Assembly: GCA_024867545.1 (NCBI GenBank)
Contig: JANFNE010000067.1
Location: forward strand, 62,001-126,000
Length of the DNA stretch: 64,000 nt
Reading direction: 5' to 3'
Origin: Phytopythium helicoides
Lineage: Eukaryota > Oomycota > Peronosporomycetes > Pythiales > Pythiaceae
The notes under the pieces were generated by a model. It was not told where the DNA came from. It worked only from the letters and a program-made list of their open reading frames with translations, and ran no database searches. This document shows, in pieces, positions 1-10,632 of this stretch. The position numbers and the translations under genes were made by a program. How positions within the stretch are numbered: position 1 is the first letter of the stretch; every line of letters starts with the position of its first letter.

Positions 1-2507
1 GAGGCGAACGACATCCGCGACCGCGCCAGTCGCGACAGGATGCAGCTCGAGGTCGACGAATGGGCTCCGACAGTGCTCGATCGGCTCCTCCCGCAGATCA
101 TGCACGAGGCCATCAAGCAGGCTGAGTCTGGCGGGGACTGCTGCTGCTCACGAGGCGGCGTCCACGCAAGGAAGTCGTGCTCCGAGCGGTGCGGAGCTGG
201 CTCCGGTATGCTACAGTGAGCCCGCAGTCTGTGGTGAGCAACCCGCTGCTGCAATCGCTGCTAGTGTTTCTCGGCCGTGACGAACTCTTTGATGTGTCGG
301 TAGATCTGGCAGTTGATGTGGTGCGCTGTTATTCCGACGTGGCAGCACGACCAGGTCGTCATGCAGTGGCTCGTCCCGCAGATCATGCAGCTGCAGGACG
401 TCTTCCGTGCGGCCGCTGAAGCCGAAGATACTGACAAGTGTTTAGGACTGTGTCGCATCTTTACCGAAATGGCCGAGTCCTACATCATGCTTCTGCTCGG
501 CGACCAAGACATGGGACAATCCGCAGTCGTGGAAATGCTCTTGGACTGCATGGACTACCCAGAGGCCGAAGTCGCCGACGTGACGATTCCCTTTTGGTTT
601 CGGTTCCTCGGCGACCTACTTCGAACGGAAGGACATCACCGAGATTCGCTGGTACCCAAGTACTCAAGCAACGTAATGCGGCTCGCTGGTATTTGCATGC
701 ACAAGCTTCGATTCCAAGACGACTTCCCAAAGCTTCCAGCCGACAAGCAGCAAGATTTCAAGGGCTTTCGCCAGGAGTGGGTGATATTCTCCGTGACAGT
801 TGCCAGCTGCTGGGTGTCGACGCGATCTTGAGCCATTGCGTTCAGGGTCTTGAGCAGATTTTCCGCCAGCCGCAAGAACAGCGCCAGTGGGAAGCGGTTG
901 AAGCTCATCTATACTGCTTCCGGTCAATTGCTCGGCAGATCGAGAGCGCCAGGGTGCTGCAATTGATGCATCAATCCAGGTTGTATTTCAGCACTTGCCC
1001 CAGTTTTCTAGCCACCCTGCCATTTGCTACACGTCGTGCCTAATTATTTCTCGGTACGGAGACTGGCTTAAGGCCAACTCAGCTTCATTGCGTCCGCAGA
1101 TTGACTTCCTCAACGAGTGTGTCATGAATGGCTCCCGTGATCCTCGATTTGCCGAGTGGGAGGTCCCTCGTGCAGCGGCGACAGCCATTCGATCGCTTGC
1201 TATTGATTGTTGGCCGGTTTTGGGCTCAAACATCACAGACTTCTACCTCCATATCGAGCAGCATGGGCTCATGGACGTAGAAGAGCAAACTCTCATCTTG
1301 GAAGGCGTGTGCACGGGTGTGTCAAAAGCGCGGGATATGGATGCGCTGCTCGCAGTCCTGAACCGTGTGATGGAGCCTATTGGTCGTCGACTCCAAGCGC
1401 TCTTCTCGTCGTCGTCTCCAGGAGCGCACTCTAATGTTGCAATGAGCGAGATGCTGCGACTCATTTGCATTTATGAATTCATGGACGTCGACATGAAGCG
1501 TTTCAATGGTGGTGGTGCCCTCGAACATCCGTTGGTAATGCTGACGCAGCAAGTCTGGCCGATGTTCAACCAAATCCTAGCACTCTTCCGTTCGAACGAC
1601 GAGCTTGTGGAGCGCGTTTGCCGATGCTATAAGCGCATCTTGCGCACCTGCGGACATAGTTTCCAGCCACTTCTGCCGCAATTGGTCGAGAATTTGCTGT
1701 CGTTTTACCAGTCGGATCCCAAATCGTCGTACTTGTACTCCGGAAGCATGGTGATCAAGTACTACAGCGCAGAAGCTAGTGATGGAAACTCGATGGAGGC
1801 GCTGCTCGGCAATATGCTACTGTCGTTCGCAGACACAACATTCCCGATATTCAACAGCGCAGCCACGATGCAATCGCATCCTGATGTCATCGAAGAGTTC
1901 TTCTACTTGCTAGAACGTGGCGTCAAGTGCGTTCCTGGCGTATTGATGGCACCAGCGTCTTCCAAGTCTGGAGGTGTCCCACTTCTGGCGGCCGCACTTC
2001 AGTGTGCTGTTGCATCCTTAGAGATCAATCACAACGACGCCAATAAGGCCTGCGCTTTGCTTCTGGAAGCTTGCCTTAACCAGCCTTCGCGTCGCAATAG
2101 GAGTGCAAAGGAAACGTTCACGTCGGTGCTTCAGCAGAATCTCTTTGCACCTTCTACACTTGGAGGAAAGAAACTCGTGGACCGGCTACTGCGAGGAGTC
2201 GGTACTGGGAGCGATGACTCCATCTCGCGTGGATGCAGATTTCGGTTCGATCGCGCGCGTGTTAGTGCAGCTAGCCACTTTGGATGGGGTGTTTCTTCGC
2301 GATTGCATTGCCGAGTGGTTTTCCCGTGCCACTGCCGGGTCTTTCTCGACGGCCATGGTGAATTTCGTTACGCCTGCGGAAGCCCAGGAGTTTCAGCACG
2401 ATCTCTTCGCGGCGCAGGATGAGCGATCTTTTCGCCGATGCGTGCGTCACTTCGGCAAGCTGTGCTCGTCGCGAAATTCGTCTCTCAAGAGTACTGGCAA
2501 GGACTAA
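1..2507 (+). CDS. TNPO3: Transportin-3/MTR10-like importin, 3' part, frame-disrupted
   Basis: Nuclear import receptor of the importin-beta superfamily; in other eukaryotes this branch imports SR-type splicing factors. The 5' end lies outside the window. The segments VVLRAVRSWLRY, CRIFTEMAESY, FWFRFLGDLLRTE and VERVCRCYKRILRTCG, followed by LPQLVENLLSFYQ, line up in order with the HEAT-repeat half of TNPO3. The frame changes about five times, near 125-140, 330-345, 775, 950-970 and 2200-2235. At 775, 'caggagtggg' would need one more G to continue the reading frame. I see no splice sites at these places. Either the consensus carries indel errors or this is a recent pseudogene; conservation between shifts favours errors. 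The stop is at 2505-2507 in the last frame; another frame would end near 2524. Confidence 0.8.
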
Positions 2508-2907
2508 TGCGATGCGAACACGGGTAAGTAGTTTTACATACCAAACATTGGTCTGCGCCATGTCGTGGTCGTTATCTGTGTTCTTTGGGTGGCCCACCTA
2601 GCAGTGCTATTCGTTCTCCTGTTTCCTGCCTCGGCTTATCCTAAGTCGATGGAGTACGCTGAGTCGGTTGCTATCAGCCCGCCGTACACAGATCCTGACG
2701 ATGTACTCGGCGTGCTCTCGCCAATCGCGCTTGGACTTTCGCCGTCGTCGAATTCGTCAGAAACAAATCCGTTACTTCCTCCTGATCCATCAACGCCCGT
2801 GTCTTCTGTCCCTTCCACCTCGATCGAGCCACCGTCCCAAAACCCGATCGTCAGGCTTCCGACTTGCATGCTCCCACGCGCGGTCACCCCCTCAGGCGCG
2901 TTGTCAC
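2508..2907. other. Convergent intergenic spacer
   Basis: About 400 bp lie between the 3' ends of the importin gene (+) and the GAF gene (-). A Ser/Pro-rich open frame crosses the spacer on the + strand, but it has no family signal and overlaps the GAF gene's 3' end. I see no supported gene here. Confidence 0.6.
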
Positions 2908-5900
2908 TCAACAAAAAACGGTCCTCCTTCGACTAAAACGTCGGCCTCTGACGGCACCTGACTGAATGTCAGGTGATGGATCAGAACGACTCTCGTCAGC
3001 ACAAGGTTCCTCGACAATCATATCCGTTTCATCAGGTTCCGCAACGGATAGAGCCTCAGGCGAGAGCCGTTGAGGTGTCTGCGTTCGGAAATGAGACCCT
3101 GCTGATGATATTCGCCGCGAAGTCGTGATCGGCGACAGCTCCGAGGGTGTCGGCGGCACTTGCTCTCCAGATGAGTTCCGCCGCTCCCTCGAGGTCGTCA
3201 TTTGCGGTGTACCTTGGCGTGAGTGGCCACTAGCAAGTTTCTCCCGCTGGATCGAATCAAGGATTCGTTGCTCCATAGAACTATTGGCAGTCACGCAGCG
3301 CTCGGCTTCAGCCAGTTGCTCGTCAATTCGAGATTGTTCCAGCTCTTGCTCGCTCTCTAGCCACGAGAGTCGATCACTTAGAAAAGCGAGTTGGGCGTTG
3401 CGAATCTCCTCGGGACACTCATACTGCAAATGCTGAGCTCGAGCATGAAGCAGTAGACCCGCAAAAACTCGGCAGAAAATGCCCAACAGTTCGATGATGA
3501 GCTCGTCCTCGACTCTTTGCTCGCGCTCACGCTCGCGAGCAAATGCTGCGGCGGCCCCTGCTTCGCTGAGCTCGGATGGCTGTTTGGAGATTGTTGATGA
3601 GCCCAATGTCATGCGGGTTGAGCGGGCTACTTGAATTATTCCCATGGGTTGACTGCTCCACAGGGAAGTGATCGGGGCGAGGTATATCCCTCCCGCCCCT
3701 CCTGTAATGTCAACAGTGTCATTAAATGTCGGCTCGACGGCAGGTTCAGGTACAATCATGACACCAGGAGAGTGTAGTGCGAGTGCACAAACGGAGGATG
3801 TAGCATTCGCATACATCCGCACGCGTGTAATTTGGTCGGTTGCTCCGTCAGTATTACGCCCGACGTGCCATATCTTCAGAAGCTCATGGTCCAATGCGAA
3901 CACTCGGAGTTGCTTAATATTGAGGCAATCAGATAGTTTTTTCTCTGCTTCGGCAACGAGATCAACTATAGCAAAGCGAGGGAAAACGGCTGGGGTCAGA
4001 TGCAGCTGCGAAGAAGATGTTTGGTCGAGATGGCATACGCCCTCAGCAACTTGCTCTGGTAGACAGATCACTTGGTGTAGTTTCTTGTTGGCTTTCAGCA
4101 TGAGTGTGCCGATCTACAATCGAGCAAAGAGTGTGTCAGAACAGGTTTGACCCTGCAAAGTAGCGCTAATGGCTCTAAGTTTCGTACCTTTGACTGGAGA
4201 AGAATTGCTCCAATATGAATCGAGAGTAAAGAGCCCAATATCTGATCGTTGGTCGTAAATGGCTTTTGGTGTGTCGTATTCCACGCTTGAAATACGGCGA
4301 ACACGCTAGTGCTGCGAAGCTGTGGCTGTAACTCGTGGACGATAGGGACACACAACACCTCGTGCGACGCAATACCCGTGATCGTATCTGTAGAGCTGTA
4401 GAATCGAGGATCATCGTACGCACGGCGCACATTGCACAGCTGATTTTGCCTTGCCGCATATCCTAGTATACCCTTGTCGAGTGGAAGCTCCCAATATACT
4501 TCGCCTCGCTCTGAACAGACAGACGACAGTCGCCTTGCGCCATGATCTACAAGGAATACGGCTGCGTGCTCACAATGCAATAGTTCACAAGATCGCTTTA
4601 GCATCCTGCGTCCAACATTCTAATCAGTGGATGACGGAAGTACAGTTTCACTCACATACCCACCCTTGAATAACTGTAGGTATATGGGTCGAGCAGACGA
4701 TATGAAGGCACGAGTTCATCCATTTCTTTAAAGTTGCTGATAGGGAAATCGCGTTAGCAATGCTGAATTGTGAATCGACCTTGTCAAGCACTTTCAGAAT
4801 ATTTGGGTCGATATACTGATAATCCTCAGCACTAACGATATGAGGCCCAGACACTGAACCATGGTTTTGGAGATTCGGTGGCGTCCCATCAGCCATAGCG
4901 CCAGCCTTCGATGCTGAACGAGGTGGCGAAGGTGCAGACTGAGCACTTTTTGACGGTATTTCCTGAACTAAGGTCGAAGAAGTCGATTCTCCCGCCTTGG
5001 AGGCATCTATGTGATGCATAGCTTCCATCTCAGCCCGAAGTCGCTTGAGTTTCTTTTCATTATTCGTCGCAAGAGCTTTGTCCTCGGCATGCTGTGCTTC
5101 CAGCACCTAATAGCAACAAGGAATGAGACTTTACATTGCGCGATCTCATGGGTTGGATCCGACATTAAATTTATAAGTACCTGAACTTTACGGTGAAGCT
5201 CTTGATTTTCACGCACAAGTGCCTGCAAAACAGTATGTACCGAGGAATCAGAAACCGCAGAGGACTTCTCACTAAGCTTTTGAAGGCCAGTGTAGACGCT
5301 CGCGTATCGGTTCGAGAGTTTTTCAAGTTTGTGCTGGAGCTTAAGAAGCTGCTGAGTGAGATCATCAACGCGTTTTTGGTGGTTAACGTTGTCTGCGTGC
5401 AGCTGGCGGTTCTCTTGCCGAAGTTGCTGATTTTGCTTCTCAATATCATTTCGATACCCGACATTTCCTGCTCGCTCGCGTTCCAAATCAGCTAACCGTT
5501 GTCTCATAGCTGCGATGACCCCTTCATTATCTAGAATTTGTTCTCTGAGAGCAAGAACAGTTGGGTTTTCCTTATCGTTAGTTGATGCAAGCGGGTCGTA
5601 AAATATTGTTGCAGTATCATGTCCATCATGATTGTGAAGCGAGCGCTTCAGAGTACCTGTGCGAATATCTATTGGAAGTGGAATGAGCCGACTGCGTTGA
5701 AGCGTGACCTGGTGTGCGCCACTGACTGCTGGTATTTGGGTCAAACGCTTTTTTGAGGAGCTGTACACAGAGGTGCTTGAAGTGCTATGCAACGGTAGAT
5801 CTGGGGCTGATCCACAACGGTTGAGAATCGTTAAAGATGTAGGTACTTGAGTTCGTATGCTTTGACTTTGTTGCAATTTTGCAGTCGAATCCTGCGTCCG

Positions 5901-6017
5901 ATGATCTTCTCCATCATCTGCGATCGGCTGAAGCTGGATAGAAGACTGAGACGAGCACATCGGGCTGCTGGTACTTTTCGTTGACGATGACGCCGCTGGT
6001 GGAGGCTGTACGCTCAT
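2908..6017 (-). CDS. Coiled-coil protein with GAF domains
   Basis: Proposed exons on the - strand are 6017-5181, 5106-4664, 4605-4188 and 4113-2908. Each junction is GT..AG and the frame is kept, giving 967 residues. The N-terminal ~150 residues are Ser/Pro/Gln-rich low complexity. Residues ~165-300 form a long coiled coil (QNQQLRQENRQLHADN, LLKLQHKLEKLSNRY). Exon 3 encodes a good GAF domain (CEHAAVFLVDHGARRL, DKGILGYAARQNQLCNV, HEVLCVPIVHE). Exon 4 begins with a degenerate second GAF-like region, then further coiled coil and a Ser-rich tail ending RRRTVFC. GAF domains bind small ligands such as cyclic nucleotides or mediate dimerisation; no catalytic domain is fused, so a scaffold or sensor role is inferred. 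The start is the first in-frame ATG (6017); an open frame upstream (6228-6049) might be a further 5' exon, but no junction was found. Confidence 0.72.
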
Positions 6018-6359
6018 CCTTGTTGATGCCAATGCTTTCGTGCGGCTTCTACTGCTGATTGGTGTTGGAGAGAAGGTTGCGCGTCCATTGTTCGAAATCG
6101 TTCGCGACTGCTTTGGTACTCGCTTCTGGCTCGTGTATGATAAAGAACGATGACGAGGGTGTCATGGCTGGGGACGGAGCAGCCGGGCGATGTTCACCAT
6201 CCCTTGAACTCCCCGCTAGTGACAGCATCACCTTCAGACAGTGAACAAAGCGAGATTGCAAAGGAGATGCGATCAGAGTGCGGAAAATGGTAAAGCTAAA
6301 ATTATCGAATACGACTGCTGCTTAATCGGTGCTGCACTCCATTCGATACAATGTCTTGA
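6018..6359. other. Upstream region of the GAF gene
   Basis: This stretch lies between the GAF gene start and the methyltransferase remnant. A short - strand frame starting at an ATG near 6228 ends at 6049 and is rich in Ser/Pro. It could be an upstream exon or 5' UTR of the GAF gene, but nothing decides between these. Confidence 0.4.
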
Positions 6360-6740
6360 TCATGCGCTCCGATCACCTCCTTCGAGTAAAAGCCTTCCAG
6401 GAACATACTTACAGACTAACAGCACATCAAAGTTCTCGACAATTGCAGGCACATTGCAGCACGCCTCAAGGCCGCGAAACCCGCCAGCTTCCAGCCTACC
6501 TTCTACTAGATCGATGACATCAAGTGTCGACGGAGGAGTCATCAGCAGCTTGTTTCCATTGAACCGCTTGAGACTCGCACTTGCAGGCTCCGACAATTTC
6601 ACTTCCTCGACTTTACCTTCCTGCACCACGTTGAGCATATCGCTAGCCTTACGAACAGTTTGAGAAGATGGTAAGCTCGAGGTTGGACCCTTTCGTCTGG
6701 TTATCTCGTCCTTCAAGAAGACGAGGAATGCCTCAGCCAT
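6360..6740 (-). pseudogene. Decayed SAM methyltransferase fragment
   Basis: The - strand frame contains DLVEGRLEAGGF followed by VENFDVLL. These match, in order, DLVEGELEAAGF and MEDFDALL in the four intact methyltransferases of this window. Just upstream, ASASLKRFNGNKLL corresponds to their ASANLKWFDLITKLY, and TPPSTLDVIDLVEG to PPPSTLAGADLVEG. The SAM-binding motif (LLDVGCGPG) is absent, and the part upstream of this block is unrelated. The fragment therefore covers only the C-terminal third of the family and is far more diverged than the intact copies. It looks like an old relic. A short rebuilt protein using the ATG at 6740 is possible but unlikely to be a methyltransferase. Confidence 0.7.
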
Positions 6741-7785
6741 CTGGTCTTCTTCTGCTCGGTTTCAACTAAGTCTCGAGTGAAACTATCGCCTCGCAGGAGA
6801 AGCGACAGCTATCCTTCGCGTTGCCTCGTGAACGCATGTCAATGCTGGCATGAGACAGAAATTGCGTCTGGTGCTCTTCCGTGTGTGGTTCGTGATATTT
6901 GATCGCCGCTTACGTTGCTGTTCTCACCGACAAACGACGAGCAATGCGACGGCTGAACTGGTAGCTCTGTCGCAGCTTGTAATGACGGCCAAGGACGCAA
7001 AGGAGGAGCGTACAGTAGATGCCACGGCATGGGTACAAGGAGGCGATAGCATGGCAGTACACAGATTTGCATGAGTGCTTTCGGTGAAGGCTTTCAGTGT
7101 CGGGTCTCGTCTCTACTCAACGTGCGGTTTGGGCCTGGCTGTGTGAATTGTGGACCTAGACAAACTTTGTCACAAAGGGCTCTGAAGGGCTCGAACTCCT
7201 TTGTAGGTATCCACAAAGGAATCTCGCTGGAGCGACTTCTCGTTGGTGAAACTCGATGGCGGAGCAAGGTGGGCCACCATGTTAATGACGTGATGGTCAT
7301 CAGATCGACCAAGACGATGGGGATCGGCAAGTAGGCGGCAGTTGTGTTTGTGGTATAAAGTACGCAGGAAAGACACGCCAAGGATTTGCTCCATGGTGCA
7401 ACCAGTAGTTGAGGTAGTCGTTCCTGTGGGTTAATGAAACAGCGACTCTCATAGATGCAAAGGAGGCGACTGTCAAGTTGACGGAGGCCATCAACAAAAT
7501 CAAAGCTGTTTCGGTGCATAGCACGGCTTTTGGTTTCAAGATACGTTGATCACGTTCCTTGACTCTGGGCAAAATGCCGATCGTGAATGAAATGAATGCA
7601 CTGCGATCCACATCCGTTGTATCCAGCTGGATATGTAGAATCGAGCTCAATGCTACAACAGCGTGCGCTGTTCGAACGCTACGATCCCATCCCGTGCTCA
7701 GCGTGGGTGGGCCAATGCTCAGCGTCATTCCAGTCGACATTTCGCCTTCTCCTGCCCAAGGACCTCCTTCATTCAAGCTCTAGCC
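6741..7785. other. Intergenic region with unresolved open frames
   Basis: About 1 kb has no recognised gene. On the - strand, overlapping frames at 7776-7300 and 7519-7094 encode somewhat hydrophobic stretches (for example ALILLMASVNLTVASFA). They could belong to a small membrane protein, but no family resemblance, clear start or splice junction was found. The last ~60 bp are the likely promoter of the secreted-protein gene; TCATTCC at 7725-7731 resembles the oomycete initiator. Confidence 0.35.
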
Positions 7786-8300
7786 ATGCGCTTTACTTCG
7801 TTCCTTCTCACCCTCCTCGTCGCTCCCGCGCTCGTGTCCGCGACGCTCAAGCCGGCCTCGTCCAACACCAAGGGCTTTTGCCCGAGCAAGTACAACTGCA
7901 GCGCGGCCAAGGTCTCCAAGGCCATCCAGGCGGCCGAGTGCTCGCACAACACGCGCACTTCCACGACCCAGACCTTTGCCGTCTTTGTGCAGGACCACCA
8001 GTACGACCGCAACCACGGCGCTCCGTACGGCACGTGCACGGCCTACACGTGCACCCCGCCCACGTCGAGCCAGATGAAGGCCAACGCCGACTGCTGGACG
8101 TTCTTCTGGAGGTAAGCTCGTGTGGTGACGCCGTGTTGCTTTGAAAACCTCAGATACTAAACCCACTTGTGCATCTTCACAGCGGCAACGGCACGGCCAG
8201 CGGCGTCGGCACGGGCTGCATCAGGGACCCGAAGACCGGCGTCTGCGGCTGCGAGAACTCGGACGGCAAGTTCATCTCCGGCGGCACCAACTGCAAGTAG
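7786..8300 (+). CDS. Small secreted cysteine-rich protein (effector candidate)
   Basis: Two exons, 7786-8111 and 8183-8300, are joined across a 71-bp GTAAGC..CAG intron, giving 147 residues. The N-terminus (MRFTSFLLTLLVAPALVSA) is a strong signal peptide with a likely cleavage after VSA. The mature part has ten cysteines, an even number fitting disulphides, in the pattern FC-NC, EC, TC-TC, DC, GC, VCGC, NC, and ends GGTNCK. No RXLR, dEER, LFLAK or elicitin signature is seen. The gene is more GC-rich than its surroundings. Small secreted cysteine-rich proteins of oomycetes act in the apoplast as effectors or in the cell wall; which applies here is unknown. The start is the ATG directly in front of the signal peptide. 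Confidence 0.8.
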
Positions 8301-9417
8301 AGTGATATACCGCCCGTCGATCTTCGGACACTGCTCGTTAGTTGATGTGATGAGTAAAGAAACGGGACTCAATACCATGTCAATAGAACCGAATGACCAG
8401 CAACAGGGCGTGATACCTACTCTTTATAACCCGACAACTAGCTGGTCGATGTCGAGGCTGTACACCCTCAAAGTACTTCGAAGTTGTAAAGTCGATCCAT
8501 CTCTGTCACTTGAGCACCACAGATCATCGGGTGCTTACAACACTCTTTTCCACATTCTTTCTCAATTACACGAATCTACTAGAGTTCGGCCACCAAGAAC
8601 CTTGCTCACGTGCGTGGACCGTTGCTGCCTTGGCTTGACTTGGGATGGCGTCGCTTGGCTTTTCATCTCTTCACCATAGTCTATGGCCTTCGCTTCAGCC
8701 TCTGCGCTCGCTCCTACAGCCTCAGAGACCTTAGAAAGCGCCGCAACGCTCGTCAGCTGCTCGCCTGGAGGTCTGTAGAGCTTGCTGGGCTTGTGGAGGT
8801 CTGAAGATGTGAGCGGTAGCTGGTGAATCTGGAGGCTAGTTGACCCGCCGGAGAGGGAATGCTCTCGAAAAGGGCGCTTGATTGGTTGAAAGTGCGGTTT
8901 TCAAACATTTTGACGAATGGAGTTGATGCAACCAATTTGTTTTGACCAATGGTGTGTATCACATCAATCCATGTTGAAGACAACTTCAACATGGCGCTGC
9001 GAACAGCTCCTTTGCAATTGAATCGCTGAGCTCGCGCTCACATCTCGCTGCTTAGGAGACCGCTGGGTACCTACTGAATCCTGCGTGCTTCTCCTTCCCC
9101 TTCTATTCAGCAACACCTTTCGTGTTGGTGGATCTCGAACGGGTCAATGCACGCGTGAGTTAATTTTATTGAGCACCTCCGAGAAGGAGCCGATGTCGAG
9201 AAGGAGCAAGATCGGATTGGTTTGGTTTGTGTTTGCAGTTCCAGCGAGCAAGGCAAAGACGACGGGAGTATCGACTCGACGACACTACCAGCGATCGCAG
9301 AGCATTCCAAGCAATCGAGGGAATCAGCAAAACCTGTGAGGTACTGCCGGCTAAGACCCGAGTGGGAAGTCGGCTTTGAATATATTCGAGGTGTGCGGAA
9401 TCGTAATGATTCGTTCA
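8301..9417. other. Intergenic region, nothing recognised
   Basis: About 1.1 kb lie between the secreted-protein gene and the conserved 3' flank of methyltransferase copy 1. Open frames on either strand are short, unconserved and lack family signals. I see no repeat or RNA gene. Confidence 0.5.
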
Positions 9418-9526
9418 GTTATCGTAAAGCTTTAACCAAAACTCGCGCATCGATGGTCTCATTCACATTTCCACGCAATCCTTGGTGGTCGCTTCGGTCG
9501 CATCCTCCGCAAAGAGTTCACAAACT
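9418..9526. repeat. 3' flank shared by methyltransferase copies 1 and 2
   Basis: The ~105 bp beyond the stop codon of copy 1 (from 'gttatcgtaaagctttaacc') recur almost unchanged beyond the stop of copy 2 at 17638-17746. Similarity ends sharply at the outer edge, marking a duplication or conversion breakpoint. Confidence 0.85.
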
Positions 9527-10405
9527 TCACTTGCTCGCAACGAAAGTGACCGCAACCATGTTGAAGACCGCGAGCTTTGGGTTCTTGCCGTCGTTCGACT
9601 TACCCGACTGCCGCGCAATCGACTCCGTGTCATCTCTGAGCAGCTTGGTCATGTGCCCCATAATCGTCTCCCTCGATAAACGCTCCAGGAACTTACTCGC
9701 AGCCGGATTATCGACCACCGACCCCAACAACGCATCAAAATCCTCCATGATCGTGTGCGTCGTGCGGAACGTCTCAATATTGCGGAATCCAGCAGCTTCT
9801 AGCTCACCCTCGACCAGATCGGCACCCGCGAGCGTCGACGGCGGAGGCATCGGCGACTCACTTCCATCTCCCGCATCGTTGTAGAGCTTGGTGATGAGAT
9901 CGAACCACTTGAGATTCGCGCTTGCTGCGTCCCACGCCGTCACCACCAACACCCCGCCGTCCTGCAGCACACGATGAGCAGACTGCCAGCCTCGCGGACG
10001 CTCCGGGAAGATCGAGAGACCAAAGTTCGAGCCAACGACACCAACCGATCCGTCTGCAACCTTGTCGAGCTCTCGTCCGTCCATCTGCACCGTGTCGATA
10101 CGATCCGCGAACGGACTTCGTTCGAGGCGGAGTTTTACGCGATCGAGCATGCCGTCAGCCAGATCAGTGGCCGTGATGTGGATGTTGGAGTCTGCGTATT
10201 TGTTCGCGAGCTCGAAGGTGAGGATTCCAGGACCACAGCCAACGTCCAGCAGCTTGAGAGCTCGGTCTTGAGACAGTAAGGGCAGTACGCGAGCATGAGA
10301 AGCTCGGACGGCGTCGCGAGCCCATCTAGCCGTGGTTTTCTCAGCAAATTCCTTGTAATCTTCAGCGTGCTTGGAACAGATGGTGTTCGTGAACACCGTG
10401 TTCAT
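9527..10405 (-). CDS. SAM-dependent methyltransferase, copy 1
   Basis: A 292-residue class I (Methyltransf_11/25-like) enzyme with no intron. The SAM-binding motif I is LLDVGCGPG at residues ~52-60, followed by the acidic end of strand 2 (ATDLADGM, D81), QMDGRELD near 107-114 and SNFGLSIFPE near 126-135. There is no signal peptide or membrane span, so it is likely cytosolic. The substrate is unknown; the fold is shared with UbiE-like and small-molecule methyltransferases. From residue ~25 onward it is almost identical to copies 2-4, but the first ~25 residues (MNTVFTNTICSKHAEDY) and the 5' flank differ. This suggests a chimeric gene or conversion tract. The downstream neighbour on the coding strand is the Cys-rich protein region; upstream is ARM-kinase 1. 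Confidence 0.88.
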   Translation of the reverse strand: MNTVFTNTICSKHAEDYKEFAEKTTARWARDAVRASHARVLPLLSQDRALKLLDVGCGPGILTFELANKYADSNIHITATDLADGMLDRVKLRLERSPFADRIDTVQMDGRELDKVADGSVGVVGSNFGLSIFPERPRGWQSAHRVLQDGGVLVVTAWDAASANLKWFDLITKLYNDAGDGSESPMPPPSTLAGADLVEGELEAAGFRNIETFRTTHTIMEDFDALLGSVVDNPAASKFLERLSRETIMGHMTKLLRDDTESIARQSGKSNDGKNPKLAVFNMVAVTFVASK

Positions 10406-10632
10406 TGTGGAGATAGTTGATCGGAACGCGTGGACATCGTCAGTGAGAAGAGATGCAGAAATAATTCAACAAAGTATTCTACTCGTTGGACTGGCGCTCC
10501 TAGGAAGAGAGAAAAATGAAGTAGCAGCTAGTGCCAACCAAAGTATGATCAAGTATCAAGCAATGCTGCCTACCCTTCAATCTGGGCTTGATAAAACTGA
10601 ACGTATGCATGGGTAAGCTAATATCAAGTGGG

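Noticed and set aside
2565..2936. 123-residue + strand frame with a hydrophobic start between the importin and GAF genes
   Set aside because: It overlaps the 3' end of the GAF gene, is Ser/Pro low complexity after the first 25 residues and has no relative; the frame starts well inside the likely importin 3' UTR.
7300..7776. 158-residue - strand frame with hydrophobic stretches
   Set aside because: No convincing start context, no family signal, and its 5' end overlaps the promoter of the secreted-protein gene on the other strand. Left as unresolved rather than called.
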